A stretch of 64,000 nt of DNA, from contig NZ_CP132343.1 of assembly GCF_040529065.1 (NCBI RefSeq), positions 4,278,001 through 4,342,000 on the forward strand, written 5' to 3'. Each line of letters starts with the position of its first letter. The first letter of the stretch is position 1. This stretch comes from Xanthomonas sacchari. Lineage in GTDB: Bacteria > Pseudomonadota > Gammaproteobacteria > Xanthomonadales > Xanthomonadaceae. The notes below the pieces were generated by a model, which was not told the origin of the DNA, did no database searches, and was given only the letters and a program-made list of their open reading frames with translations. Of the stretch, positions 1 to 7,575 are shown one piece after another. Made by a program: the position numbers and the translations under genes.

Positions 1-809
1 GCCAGGCCGATGGCGGTTTCGTCGGTTTTCCCTACGTGAACTGGGGCGCGAAGCTGCGCTACAAGCCAGAGGCCACCTATGTCTCGGTGGGCGCATTCGA
101 ACTGAACCCGCAGCGCAAGAACAACCACGGCCTGGACTGGAGCACCGCCGACAGCACCGGCGTGCTGGGCACGCTCGAGGTCGGCTACGAACCCGATCCC
201 GCACTGGGCAAGGGCGCACCGCGCTACCTCGCCGGCCTCTGGTACAACTCGGCCGACTACAGCGACCTGCGCTACAACCAGGCCGGCGGCCTGCGCGGGC
301 TGGTCGGCGGCCCTGCGCGCCTGTACGACGGTGGGCGCTGGGGCGCGTACGCGCTCGGCGAACGCGCGCTGTACCGGCCGCAGGGCATGGCAAGCAAGCG
401 CATGCTGGTCGCCTTCGGTAACATCGCCGCACCGTTCGACAAGCACCAGGTGTACGACCTGCAGGTCACCGCCGGCCTGTACTACAGCGGCCCGTTCGCG
501 GCGCGGCCCGGCGACGGCATCGGCGCGATCGCGCACTACTACCGCTTCAGTGCGGACCAGCAGGGCTACATGAACGACGTGCTGCGCAAGCGCGGCGCCG
601 CCCCGGACATCGCGCGCAACGAACTCATGTTCGAACTCAACTACAGCTACCGCATCGCGCAGACGCCGCTGTTCCTGGTGCCGAACGTGCAGTACATCGT
701 CCATCCCGACATCCTTGGCAATCCCGCGGCGCGCCGTGCGCCGGACGACGCGCTGGTGATCGGGTTGCGGGTGATGCTCAACATGGGTGGGCTGGGCACG
801 CCGAAGTGA
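1..809 (+). CDS. Carbohydrate-selective porin, OprB family (5' end missing)
   Basis: The frame is open to the left edge of the window, so only the last ~269 residues are present. The visible part alternates aromatic and polar residues as in outer-membrane beta strands, and contains recognisable OprB-family stretches such as LEVGYEP, YLAGLWYNS and NELMFELNYSYRI, then VPNVQYIVHPDILGNP near the C-terminus. OprB proteins form outer-membrane channels for sugar uptake. The final residues are GLGTPK rather than the usual aromatic. A decayed copy of the last ~35 codons lies about 1.2 kb downstream (1963-2072). The upstream gene context is outside the window, so the substrate cannot be inferred. The family call is secure; the exact start is unknown. 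Confidence 0.85.
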   Translation, partial: QADGGFVGFPYVNWGAKLRYKPEATYVSVGAFELNPQRKNNHGLDWSTADSTGVLGTLEVGYEPDPALGKGAPRYLAGLWYNSADYSDLRYNQAGGLRGLVGGPARLYDGGRWGAYALGERALYRPQGMASKRMLVAFGNIAAPFDKHQVYDLQVTAGLYYSGPFAARPGDGIGAIAHYYRFSADQQGYMNDVLRKRGAAPDIARNELMFELNYSYRIAQTPLFLVPNVQYIVHPDILGNPAARRAPDDALVIGLRVMLNMGGLGTPK

Positions 810-925
810 AGCCGCACGTGGCACCGGCCGGGACCATAGCGCGGCAGCCGAGGCAGGCGCGCACGCACGCTTACGCCGCTGACGGGTAACCTTCCCTCCC
901 CTTGCGTCATCCGGATCGCGCCTCA

Positions 926-1915
926 ATGGCCAACCCTTATTACCGTGGCCCCGTCAGCGACCATTTCGATGGCGTACGCTTCTTCAACCCCGGCCAGCCC
1001 ACCATCGACAACGCGCTGAGCAAGGTCCTGCGCTGGAAGGCCGCCATGGGCGCGGTGCGCTGGCCCGCGCAGGTCGCGGTGACACTCGCCGTGCCTGCGC
1101 CGCGGCACGACGGTCTGCGCATCACCATGGTCGGCCACGCCACGCTGCTGATCCAGGCCGGCGGCCTCAACCTGCTCACCGACCCGGTGTGGTCACAGCG
1201 AGCCAGCCCTTCGCAGATCGCCGGCCCCAAGCGGGTGACGGAGCCGGGCATCCGTTTCGCGGATCTGCCACCCATCGACGCGGTGCTGCTGAGCCACAAC
1301 CACTACGACCACTTCGACCTGGCGACCTTGCGCAAGCTGCACGATGCGCACCAGCCGCTGTTCGTGATGCCGCTGGGCAACGACGTCCTGCTGCGCAAGC
1401 GCGTGCCCGATGCGCGCATCGCCACCGGCGACTGGCACGACCGGCTGCCGATCGGCGGGGGCGCGACGGCGACGCTGACCCGCGCCAACCATTGGTCCAG
1501 CCGCGGCATCGCCGACCGCAGGATGGCGCTGTGGTCCGGCTTCTTCATCGAGACGGCGCGGGGATCGGTGTGGTTCGCGGGAGACACCGGCTATGGCGAT
1601 GGCGCCATTTTCCGCGAGATCCGCGACCGTCACGGCGCACCCGACGTGGCGCTGATCCCGATCGGCGCCTACGCGCCGCGCTGGTTCATGGCGCCGCAGC
1701 ACATCGATCCCACCGAAGCGGTGCGGATCTTCCGCGACACCGGCGCGCGGCGCGCGCTCGGCATTCATTGGGGCACCTTCCAGCTCACCGACGAGGGCCG
1801 TGATGAGCCGCGCGAAGCGCTGGCCGCCGCACTGCACTTGGCAGGCATCGCCGCAGCGGATTTCGTCGCGGCCGAGCCCGGGCAGGCGTTCGACTTCGCC
1901 GATTTGGCGCCATAA
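926..1915 (+). CDS. MBL-fold metal-dependent hydrolase (UlaG / NAPE-PLD-like)
   Basis: The protein is about 329 residues and has the metallo-beta-lactamase fold signature: GHATLLI, then LTDPVWSQRASPS, then the metal-binding HNHYDHFD motif near residue 123, then WFAGDTGYGD and IGAYAPRWFM with a C-terminal HWGTF. This pattern is typical of the NAPE-hydrolysing phospholipase D / UlaG branch of zinc hydrolases, probably acting on phosphodiester or lactone bonds; the substrate is unknown. An upstream TTG at 902 would add eight residues, but ATG at 926 (MANPYYRG) fits the family start better. It stands alone between a porin gene and a porin remnant. No signal peptide is evident, so it is probably cytoplasmic. 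Confidence 0.85.
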   Translation: MANPYYRGPVSDHFDGVRFFNPGQPTIDNALSKVLRWKAAMGAVRWPAQVAVTLAVPAPRHDGLRITMVGHATLLIQAGGLNLLTDPVWSQRASPSQIAGPKRVTEPGIRFADLPPIDAVLLSHNHYDHFDLATLRKLHDAHQPLFVMPLGNDVLLRKRVPDARIATGDWHDRLPIGGGATATLTRANHWSSRGIADRRMALWSGFFIETARGSVWFAGDTGYGDGAIFREIRDRHGAPDVALIPIGAYAPRWFMAPQHIDPTEAVRIFRDTGARRALGIHWGTFQLTDEGRDEPREALAAALHLAGIAAADFVAAEPGQAFDFADLAP

Positions 1916-1962
1916 CCTTTGCGCGCGCTCGATCAACCTGCACACGGCGTACAGCGGCGGAC

Positions 1963-2072
1963 ATCGTCCACCCGACATCCTTGGCAATGACATCGCGGGC
2001 CGGGCGCACAACGACGCGCCGATCATCTGCTTGCAGGTGATGCGAAACATGGGCGCTGCGCACGCGCCGACG
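1963..2072 (+). pseudogene. Remnant of an OprB-type porin 3' end
   Basis: The DNA from ACATCGTCCA onward matches the 3' end of the porin at 694-809. After a one-base deletion (CCATCCCGAC there, CCACCCGAC here) the two align codon for codon: PDILGNPAARRAPDDALVIGLRVMLNMG in the intact gene against a diverged copy beginning PDILGND and containing CLQVMRNMG here. Nothing recognisable as porin precedes it; upstream is the end of the hydrolase gene. It is best read as the tail of a second porin gene that has been deleted and frameshifted, or as a partial duplication. Confidence 0.75.
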
Positions 2073-2141
2073 TGCAGCGTACTGGCGACGATGGACGGGG
2101 TCTCCCGAGCGCCGGTTGTCTGATTGTCTGGGAGCCACCCT

Positions 2142-2207
2142 GTAGGAGCGGCTTCAGCCGCGACGGGCATGATCGGGAACGCCCGTCGCGGCTGAAGCCG
2201 CTCCTAC
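2142..2207. repeat. REP-type palindrome pair
   Basis: Two inverted arms, GTAGGAGCGGCTTCAGCCGC and its complement, are separated by a short spacer containing ATGATCGGGAACG. The whole unit can fold into a long hairpin. The same unit recurs at 12021, 46043 and 52405 with different spacers. No RAYT transposase gene is in this window. Confidence 0.9.
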
Positions 2208-2336
2208 GAGAGATGCTTTCCGTGGGCCAGACGAAGCGGCGAACCGTCGCGGTCCGCGCAATTCGCCCTCGCGACGCCGAGAGCGCGCAGACGTAGCCAG
2301 CTACACTCGCGCTCCCCCGCCCAACAGAACTCCGTC

Positions 2337-2576
2337 ATGCGCGACCTCAGCCCGCTGCCTTCCATTGCCCTGGGCCGCTACCGCCACTTCAAGGGCGGCA
2401 AATACGAGGTGCTGGGCGTGGTCCGCAGCAGCGAGACGCTGGAACCGCTGGTGCTGTACCGGCCGCTGTACGGCGAAGGCGAGTTGTGGGTGCGGCCGTA
2501 TCAGATGTTTATTGGGCAGGTGGAAGTGGACGGCGTGCACCGCCCGCGCTTCGCACCGATCGACATGGATGCCTGA
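2337..2576 (+). CDS. DUF1653 domain-containing protein
   Basis: A 79-residue protein beginning MRDLSPLPSIALGRYRHFKGGKYEVLG, which is the DUF1653 signature: a G-x-Y-x-H-F/Y-K-G-x-x-Y-x-V pattern followed by a YRPLYG..ELWVRP segment. The family consists of small soluble proteins of unknown function, common in proteobacteria. The ATG lies about 30 bases after a short C/G-rich stretch, with no strong Shine-Dalgarno sequence. It appears to be monocistronic and is followed by a convergent small membrane-protein gene. Confidence 0.85.
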   Translation: MRDLSPLPSIALGRYRHFKGGKYEVLGVVRSSETLEPLVLYRPLYGEGELWVRPYQMFIGQVEVDGVHRPRFAPIDMDA

Positions 2577-2619
2577 CCGGAATGCAGGCGGTGACCGCCG
2601 CCACGCCTGCCACGACGCG

Positions 2620-2775
2620 CTAACGCTTGGATGCGCTGTCCACGTCGCTCTTGGTGGCGGCGTGATCCTGCGCCGGACGGTTGCGGTTCTTCTTGGCGCG
2701 GGTTACCAGATACAGCATCGCGGCGATGAGCAGGACGAACAGTCCGGCGACCCAGGGCATCAGCGTGGTGTCCAT
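2620..2775 (-). CDS. Small single-pass membrane protein, unknown
   Basis: Fifty-one residues: a hydrophobic segment (PWVAGLFVLLIAAMLYLV, residues 7-24) followed by a basic RAKKNRNRP stretch and a polar tail ending DSASKR. This predicts one transmembrane helix with the C-terminus in the cytoplasm. A good Shine-Dalgarno sequence (GGAGTG) lies five to seven bases before the ATG at 2775, which supports this start over the much longer open frame that runs upstream. No family is recognised. It is convergent with the DUF1653 gene. Confidence 0.6.
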   Translation of the reverse strand: MDTTLMPWVAGLFVLLIAAMLYLVTRAKKNRNRPAQDHAATKSDVDSASKR

Positions 2776-3139
2776 TCGACACTCCAATTCGGTTGCGCAG
2801 TGGTCACCAGACCACAGACGCAGTGAAGGCCTTGGGTAGTGCGTGAGCGACGTCCACTCCCCGCGCATCGCGTGAGAACGACAACTGGATGCGCCGGTCG
2901 ATCCTGACCGATCCGATCGGCGCCCTTTACTGCAGCCTTCGCGGCACCGCCGACAGCACCCATTGCACCCCATCGCACTCACACGCCACGGCGTCTGCGC
3001 TGTAACGGCTGGATGCCTCTCGGCGGCGTTGGCGGCGAATAGGCAAAGCCACCCGCACCACACGCCTTGAAGGTGCAACAGGTGCCGGCGGCGAGCGTCC
3101 AGAGCGCCCGGCCATCCAGCGCAAACCCAACCAAACGCA
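2776..3139. other. Intergenic, no gene seen
   Basis: About 360 bases between the divergent small membrane-protein gene and the TetR promoter. Several overlapping frames stay open here, but none shows a plausible start with ribosome-binding site or a recognisable family. It presumably carries the promoter of the minus-strand gene; no clear element is visible. Confidence 0.4.
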
Positions 3140-3181
3140 TTGACATACGCCGTGTACGCAAATAACGTACACCTCGTATGT
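3140..3181 (+). promoter_or_regulatory. tetR promoter with nested double palindrome operator
   Basis: A consensus -35 TTGACA (3140-3145) is followed 17 bases on by a weak -10 (TAACGT, 3163-3168). Overlapping it is a two-tier inverted repeat: outer arms ACATACG (3143-3149) and CGTATGT (3175-3181), inner arms GTGTACG (3152-3158) and CGTACAC (3166-3172), centred on a 7-base spacer. All 14 paired positions match. The site sits 16-54 bases before the TetR start, as expected for autorepression. Confidence 0.75.
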
Positions 3182-3196
3182 GAATGAGATTCCCCG

Positions 3197-3790
3197 ATGC
3201 ACCAGCGCCGCAGCCGCCGCGAGATGATCGAGACCACCCGCGCCAGCCTGCTGGCCGCGGCCCGGCAGGCGTTCGCCACACACGGCTTCGCGCATACCTC
3301 GATGGACGTGTTGACCGCCGAGGCCGGCTTCACCCGCGGCGCGCTGTATCACCACTTCGGCAGCAAGGACGGCCTGCTCATCGCGGTCATCGAGCAGATC
3401 GAGGTCGAAGTCGGACTGCGCCTGCAGGCGGTGTCCGATGCCGCGCCGACGCCGTGGGACGGCTTCCGCCGCCGCTGCCGCACCTACCTGGAACTGGCGC
3501 TGGAACCGGAGATCCGCCGGATCATCCTGCAGGACGCGCGCGCCGTGTTCGGCGACGTGCCGCCTGCGGCGCAGTCGGTAGGTATCGCCGCGCTGCAGGA
3601 CGCGCTGGACGCGTTGATCGCCGCCGGCACGGTGGTACCACTGCATGCCGGGGTGATGGCACGCATGCTCTACGGCGCGATCACCGAGGCGGCGTTCTGG
3701 ATCGCCGAGCCTGACGCCGACCTGCACGCACGGCTGACCGACGCGCTCCACGCGCTGGACCGGCTGCTCGACAGCCTGCGTACCCGCTGA
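3197..3790 (+). CDS. TetR/AcrR family transcriptional regulator
   Basis: A 197-residue protein with an N-terminal TetR helix-turn-helix (residues ~10-60: TRASLLAAARQAFATHGFAHTSMDVL, then GFTRGALYHHFGSKDGLL), where the recognition helix motif GALYHHFGSK is typical. The C-terminal ligand domain (70-197) is rich in Leu/Ala helices and gives no clue to the ligand. It probably represses its own promoter through the nested palindrome immediately upstream, and may also control the cytochrome b561 gene that starts 41 bases after its stop on the same strand. The start at 3197 is the first ATG after the operator. Confidence 0.9.
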   Translation: MHQRRSRREMIETTRASLLAAARQAFATHGFAHTSMDVLTAEAGFTRGALYHHFGSKDGLLIAVIEQIEVEVGLRLQAVSDAAPTPWDGFRRRCRTYLELALEPEIRRIILQDARAVFGDVPPAAQSVGIAALQDALDALIAAGTVVPLHAGVMARMLYGAITEAAFWIAEPDADLHARLTDALHALDRLLDSLRTR

Positions 3791-3831
3791 GCGCGCAACG
3801 CCCTACCTCGCCCCCGTACCGGACCACGCAC

Positions 3832-4443
3832 ATGCATTGGCGCAACACCGCACAGCGCTTCGGCGCCCTCGCCAAGCTGTTCCACTGGACCACCGCGGCC
3901 GCCTTCATCGGCGCATATGCGGTGGTGTACTACGTCATCTGGTTCATGGACGACAGCTCCGACGCCTCGCTGCCGGTGCTCAACATCCACTGGGTGCTGG
4001 GCCTGCTGGTGGGATTCCTGGTGCTGCCGCGGCTGCTGTGGCGCTGGCTGGACGTGCAGCCGGACGATCCGCCGGGTTGGGCGCTGGAACACCGGCTCGC
4101 GCACCTGGCGCACTGGGGCCTGTACGCGCTGCTGATCGTGATGCCGCTGACCGGCTATATCGGCACCGGCGCGCCGACCGATGTCGGCCTGTTCCGCATT
4201 CCCGGCTTCAACGAGACCGCGCTGTTCGCCTGGATCAGCCGCACCTGGCACCTCAGCTGGGAGGCGTTCGAAGCACCGATCGACGTAGTCCACCACTTCA
4301 TCGGCAAATGGATCGCGTGGGTGGTGGTGCTGCTGCACGTGGCCGCCGCACTGTTCCATCACTGGGTACGGCGCGACGATGTACTGACCCGCATGTTGCC
4401 GGGGCGCGCGGCGCGCGTGCCGGGCGACGCGCCGTCCACTTGA
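3832..4443 (+). CDS. Cytochrome b561
   Basis: A 203-residue inner-membrane protein with four hydrophobic helices. Histidines expected to bind two b hemes are visible: FHWTTAA near residue 22, NIHWVLG near 53, LAHWGLY near 93, and VVHHFIGKW with LLHVAAALFHHW near the end. Prokaryotic b561 proteins carry electrons from ubiquinol or to periplasmic acceptors. The gene follows the TetR gene by 41 bases, so the two are likely co-transcribed. The C-terminal extension (RMLPGRAARVPGDAPST) is polar and probably cytoplasmic. Confidence 0.88.
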   Translation: MHWRNTAQRFGALAKLFHWTTAAAFIGAYAVVYYVIWFMDDSSDASLPVLNIHWVLGLLVGFLVLPRLLWRWLDVQPDDPPGWALEHRLAHLAHWGLYALLIVMPLTGYIGTGAPTDVGLFRIPGFNETALFAWISRTWHLSWEAFEAPIDVVHHFIGKWIAWVVVLLHVAAALFHHWVRRDDVLTRMLPGRAARVPGDAPST

Positions 4444-4453
4444 AGCGACGCGC

Positions 4454-5533
4454 CTAGCGCGGCGCGGCCTCCGCCGACGCCAGCGGCCAGCGCACCTCGA
4501 ACCGCGTCCCGCTGCCGGCCGGCAGACACAGCGCATCGCCGCCATGCGCCACGGCGATGGCCTTGACCACCGCCAGGCCCAGGCCGCTGCCGCCGCTCTT
4601 GCGCGAGCGCGAGGGATCGCCGCGGCGGAAGGCATCGAACACCCGCGCGGCGATCTCCGGCGCGACGCCGGGGCCGCTGTCTTCCACGAACAGCACGCAC
4701 TGGCCCGCGTCGGCCTGCACGCCCACCCGCAGCGGGCCCGGCTCGGCATAGTGCTGCGCGTTCTCCAGCAAGGCCATCAGTGCCTGGCGGATGCGCACCG
4801 CATCGCACAGCACCGGCGTGCGCAGCGCCAGCGCTGGCTCCAGCACAAGCCCGCGCGCGGCCAGGCTGGCGTCGAACGCATGCAGTACCGCCGCCACTTC
4901 CTGGACCAGATCGGTCGGCGCCGGCTGCAACTCCAGGTGACCGCTGTCGGTGAGGCTCAGCACGCGCAGGTCCTCGATCAGCCGGTTCAGGCCTTCCACC
5001 TGCCGCAGCAGGCTCTCGAAGGCCGCCAAGTCCGGCGCGAACACGCCCTCGGCCAGGCCCTGCAGGCGCCCGCGCAGGATCGTCACCGGCGTGCGCAGTT
5101 CGTGGGCGACGGCGGCATTCCAGAACGCGCGTTCGCGGGTCATCGCCTGCAGGCGATCGGCCATGGCGTTGAAGTCGCGCACCAGCTGCGCGGTCTCGCC
5201 CAGCGCATGCGCATCCATGCTCGCGCGCGCGCTCAAATTGCCCTGGGCCACTTCGCGCAGGCTGTGCGCCACCGAATTCAACGGCGTGAGGATGCGCCGC
5301 GAGAGCCGCACCGCCACCGCCACCGCGATCGCCACGGCCAACGCCGCGGTGGCGCCGATCCACAGCATCTCCACGCGCGAGGGCACCCAGGTGTCGGAGA
5401 TGCTGTCCGGCTTGTACGCCGCCGCCAGCGCATAGAACACGTAGGAGCCGACCACCGACAGCAGGATGATCCACAGCGCCAGCGCACCCAGCGACAGGAT
5501 CACCTGGCGACGCAGGCCGGGGGCGCGACTCAC
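4454..5533 (-). CDS. Sensor histidine kinase, BaeS/SmeS-like
   Basis: A 359-residue kinase starting at GTG 5533, which overlaps the response-regulator stop by four bases (GTGA). Two transmembrane helices (residues ~11-34 and ~56-77) flank an unusually short periplasmic loop of about 20 residues. A HAMP linker (~77-130) follows, then the phospho-acceptor H144 in AAVAHELRTP, and an HATPase domain with N box LLENAQHY, DSGPG and GSGLGLAVVKA. The tiny sensor loop suggests that signals are sensed in or at the membrane. The pair lies divergent from an RND pump, the same layout as smeSR-smeABC in Stenotrophomonas, so control of that pump is likely. Confidence 0.9.
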   Translation of the reverse strand: MSRAPGLRRQVILSLGALALWIILLSVVGSYVFYALAAAYKPDSISDTWVPSRVEMLWIGATAALAVAIAVAVAVRLSRRILTPLNSVAHSLREVAQGNLSARASMDAHALGETAQLVRDFNAMADRLQAMTRERAFWNAAVAHELRTPVTILRGRLQGLAEGVFAPDLAAFESLLRQVEGLNRLIEDLRVLSLTDSGHLELQPAPTDLVQEVAAVLHAFDASLAARGLVLEPALALRTPVLCDAVRIRQALMALLENAQHYAEPGPLRVGVQADAGQCVLFVEDSGPGVAPEIAARVFDAFRRGDPSRSRKSGGSGLGLAVVKAIAVAHGGDALCLPAGSGTRFEVRWPLASAEAAPR

Positions 5534-6261
5534 GCGCCGGTTCCGAACCGGTAGCCGACGCCGCGCACACTGGCCGGCGTGCCCTGCACGCCCAGCGCCT
5601 CCAGCTTCTTGCGCAGCTTGCTGATGTGGCTGTCGATGGTGCGCTCTTGTGTGTCGCCTTCCGGCAGGCAGGCGTCGAGCAGTTCGGCGCGGCTGAACAC
5701 CCGCTTCGGCGCGCGCATCAGCCGCACCAGCAGCTTGAACTCGGTGAGCGTGAGGTCCAGCGCGTGCCGCTGCTCGCCCACGCGCACGCTGGCTGCGTGC
5801 TGGTCGAGATCGACATGGAAGGCGCCCACGCGCAGGCTGCGCGCCTCCTCGGTGCCATTGCCGCGGATGCGCCGCAGCACCGCCTGCACCCGCGCCACCA
5901 CCTCGGCCGGATTGAACGGCTTGACCACGTAGTCGTCGGCGCCCAGACGCAGGCCCATCAGCTTGTCGATGTCCTGGTCCAGCGCGGTGAGCATGATCAC
6001 CGGGGTCTCGCCGCGGTGGCGCAGTTCGGCCAGCACCTTCCAGCCGTCCGCCGCCGGCAGTTGCACGTCGAGCAGGATCAGGTCCGGGTCCAGCGCCAGG
6101 TGCAGGTCCAGCGCGGCGCGGCCATCGGCGGCGTGGGCGCTGCGCAACCCGCTGCGCGCCAGGTAGGCGCTGAGGATCTCGGCGATCTCGCTCTCGTCTT
6201 CGGCGATCAGGACCAGCGGCGCGGACGCGGGCACGGCGGCGCCCGGAGAGGAAACGGACAT
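5530..6261 (-). CDS. OmpR-family response regulator, BaeR/SmeR-like
   Basis: A 243-residue regulator. The receiver domain (residues ~16-130) has the acidic pair ED (21-22), the phospho-acceptor D65 in LILLDVQLP, the T/S switch in MLTAL, and K in VVKPFNP. The winged-helix DNA-binding domain (~145-240) ends with the typical TIDSHISKLRKKLE and RGVGYRF. It is translated just ahead of the kinase, whose GTG overlaps its stop. It is divergent from the efflux genes with only 144 bases between the start codons, so promoters for both directions must lie there. Confidence 0.92.
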   Translation of the reverse strand: MSVSSPGAAVPASAPLVLIAEDESEIAEILSAYLARSGLRSAHAADGRAALDLHLALDPDLILLDVQLPAADGWKVLAELRHRGETPVIMLTALDQDIDKLMGLRLGADDYVVKPFNPAEVVARVQAVLRRIRGNGTEEARSLRVGAFHVDLDQHAASVRVGEQRHALDLTLTEFKLLVRLMRAPKRVFSRAELLDACLPEGDTQERTIDSHISKLRKKLEALGVQGTPASVRGVGYRFGTGA

Positions 6262-6405
6262 GGTGGCAGCGAAGGCGCGTCGGCCCGAACGGGCGGATCT
6301 CCATCATATCTCCACATCGCATCGAACGCCGCGCAACCCGCGGCCGCGACCATGCGCGGCTTAGGCGTCCGCCGCATCCGCGGCGGCAGCGGCGAGGCAC
6401 GAAGT

Positions 6406-7560
6406 ATGGGCATGCAGCAACAGGGACGGACTCTGGGACTCGGCGGAGCGCTGGCGTTGGCCCTGGCGGGCTGCGGCGGCGGCGCACAGCCGCAGGTGGT
6501 GGCCGCGCCGGTGCAGGTCACCGCGGTGACCCTGCAACCGGCGCCGATGACGGTGAGCGTGGATCTGCCCGGACGCGTGGCCGCGGTGCGCAGCGCGCAG
6601 ATCCGCCCACAGGTCGGCGGCATCGTGCAGCGCCGCTTCTTCGAGCAGGGCGCCGACGTGCGCCGTGGCGATGCGCTGTTCCAGATCAATCCGGCGCCGT
6701 TCAAGGCCGAGATGGACACGGCGGCGGCCGCGCTGCACCGCGCCCAGGCCGCACAGGTGCTGGCCGATGTGCAGCACGCCCGGCTGCAGCGGCTGCTGGA
6801 ATCCAGCATGGTCAGCCGGCAGATGTACGACGATGCCGCCTCGCAGCGCGCGCAGGCCGCCGCGGCGGTGGCCGAGGCGCAGGCGACGCTGGCACGGCGG
6901 CGCCTGGACCTGGCCTTCGCCACCGTCGATGCGCCGATCGCCGGCCGCATCGACCAGGCGCTGCTCACCGAGGGCGCGCTGGTCTCGCCCAGCGACAGCG
7001 CGCCGATGGCGGTGATCCAGCAGATCGACCAGGTCTACGTCGACGTGCGCCAGTCCGCCGCCGACCAGGATCCGCTGGACCCGGCCGCGCGCGCGCAGGC
7101 CGCCGCCGGCGACGGCCTGCCGGCGCAGATCCTCGACCGTAACGGCACGCCCTCGGGGCTGAGCGGGCGCGTGCTGTTCTCCGGCATCAACGTCGATGCC
7201 GGCACCGGCGATGTGCTGCTGCGCATCCTCGTCGACAACCCGCAGCGGCGCCTGTTGCCGGGCATGTACGTGCGGGCGCGGGTGCCGCGTGCGCATTACG
7301 CACAGGCGCTGCGCGTGCCGCAGCAGGCGGTTACCCATGTCGGCAGGCGCGCGCAGGTGTGGGTGCTGGACGCCGACGCGCGCGTGCGCAGCGCAACGGT
7401 GCAACTGGGTGAGCTGGTGCAGGGCCACTACCGCGTCGTCGCCGGCCTGCAGGCCGGGCAGCGGGTGGTGGTCGAGGGCATCGACCGGCTCAGCGCCGGT
7501 GCACGGGTGCATGCACGCGCATGGCAGCCGCCGGCGGTCGCGACCGCGGGCACGGACTGA
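6406..7560 (+). CDS. RND efflux membrane-fusion protein (SmeA/AcrA-like lipoprotein)
   Basis: About 384 residues. The N-terminus is a lipoprotein signal: a short hydrophobic run ending LALAGC, with the lipidated cysteine at residue 23. The hybrid-motif pieces of periplasmic adaptor proteins follow: GRVAAVRSAQIRPQVGGIV, then an alpha-helical hairpin with Ala/Gln-rich heptads (~85-160), the second lipoyl half around FATVDAPIAGRID, and beta-barrel segments (GRVLFSGINVDAGTGDVLLR, LLPGMYVRARVP). It links an inner-membrane RND pump to an outer-membrane channel. Two ATGs (6406, 6412) both fit; the upstream one is listed. The pump gene follows after 15 bases. Confidence 0.9.
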   Translation: MGMQQQGRTLGLGGALALALAGCGGGAQPQVVAAPVQVTAVTLQPAPMTVSVDLPGRVAAVRSAQIRPQVGGIVQRRFFEQGADVRRGDALFQINPAPFKAEMDTAAAALHRAQAAQVLADVQHARLQRLLESSMVSRQMYDDAASQRAQAAAAVAEAQATLARRRLDLAFATVDAPIAGRIDQALLTEGALVSPSDSAPMAVIQQIDQVYVDVRQSAADQDPLDPAARAQAAAGDGLPAQILDRNGTPSGLSGRVLFSGINVDAGTGDVLLRILVDNPQRRLLPGMYVRARVPRAHYAQALRVPQQAVTHVGRRAQVWVLDADARVRSATVQLGELVQGHYRVVAGLQAGQRVVVEGIDRLSAGARVHARAWQPPAVATAGTD

Positions 7561-7575
7561 GCCGGGGACGCCGCC

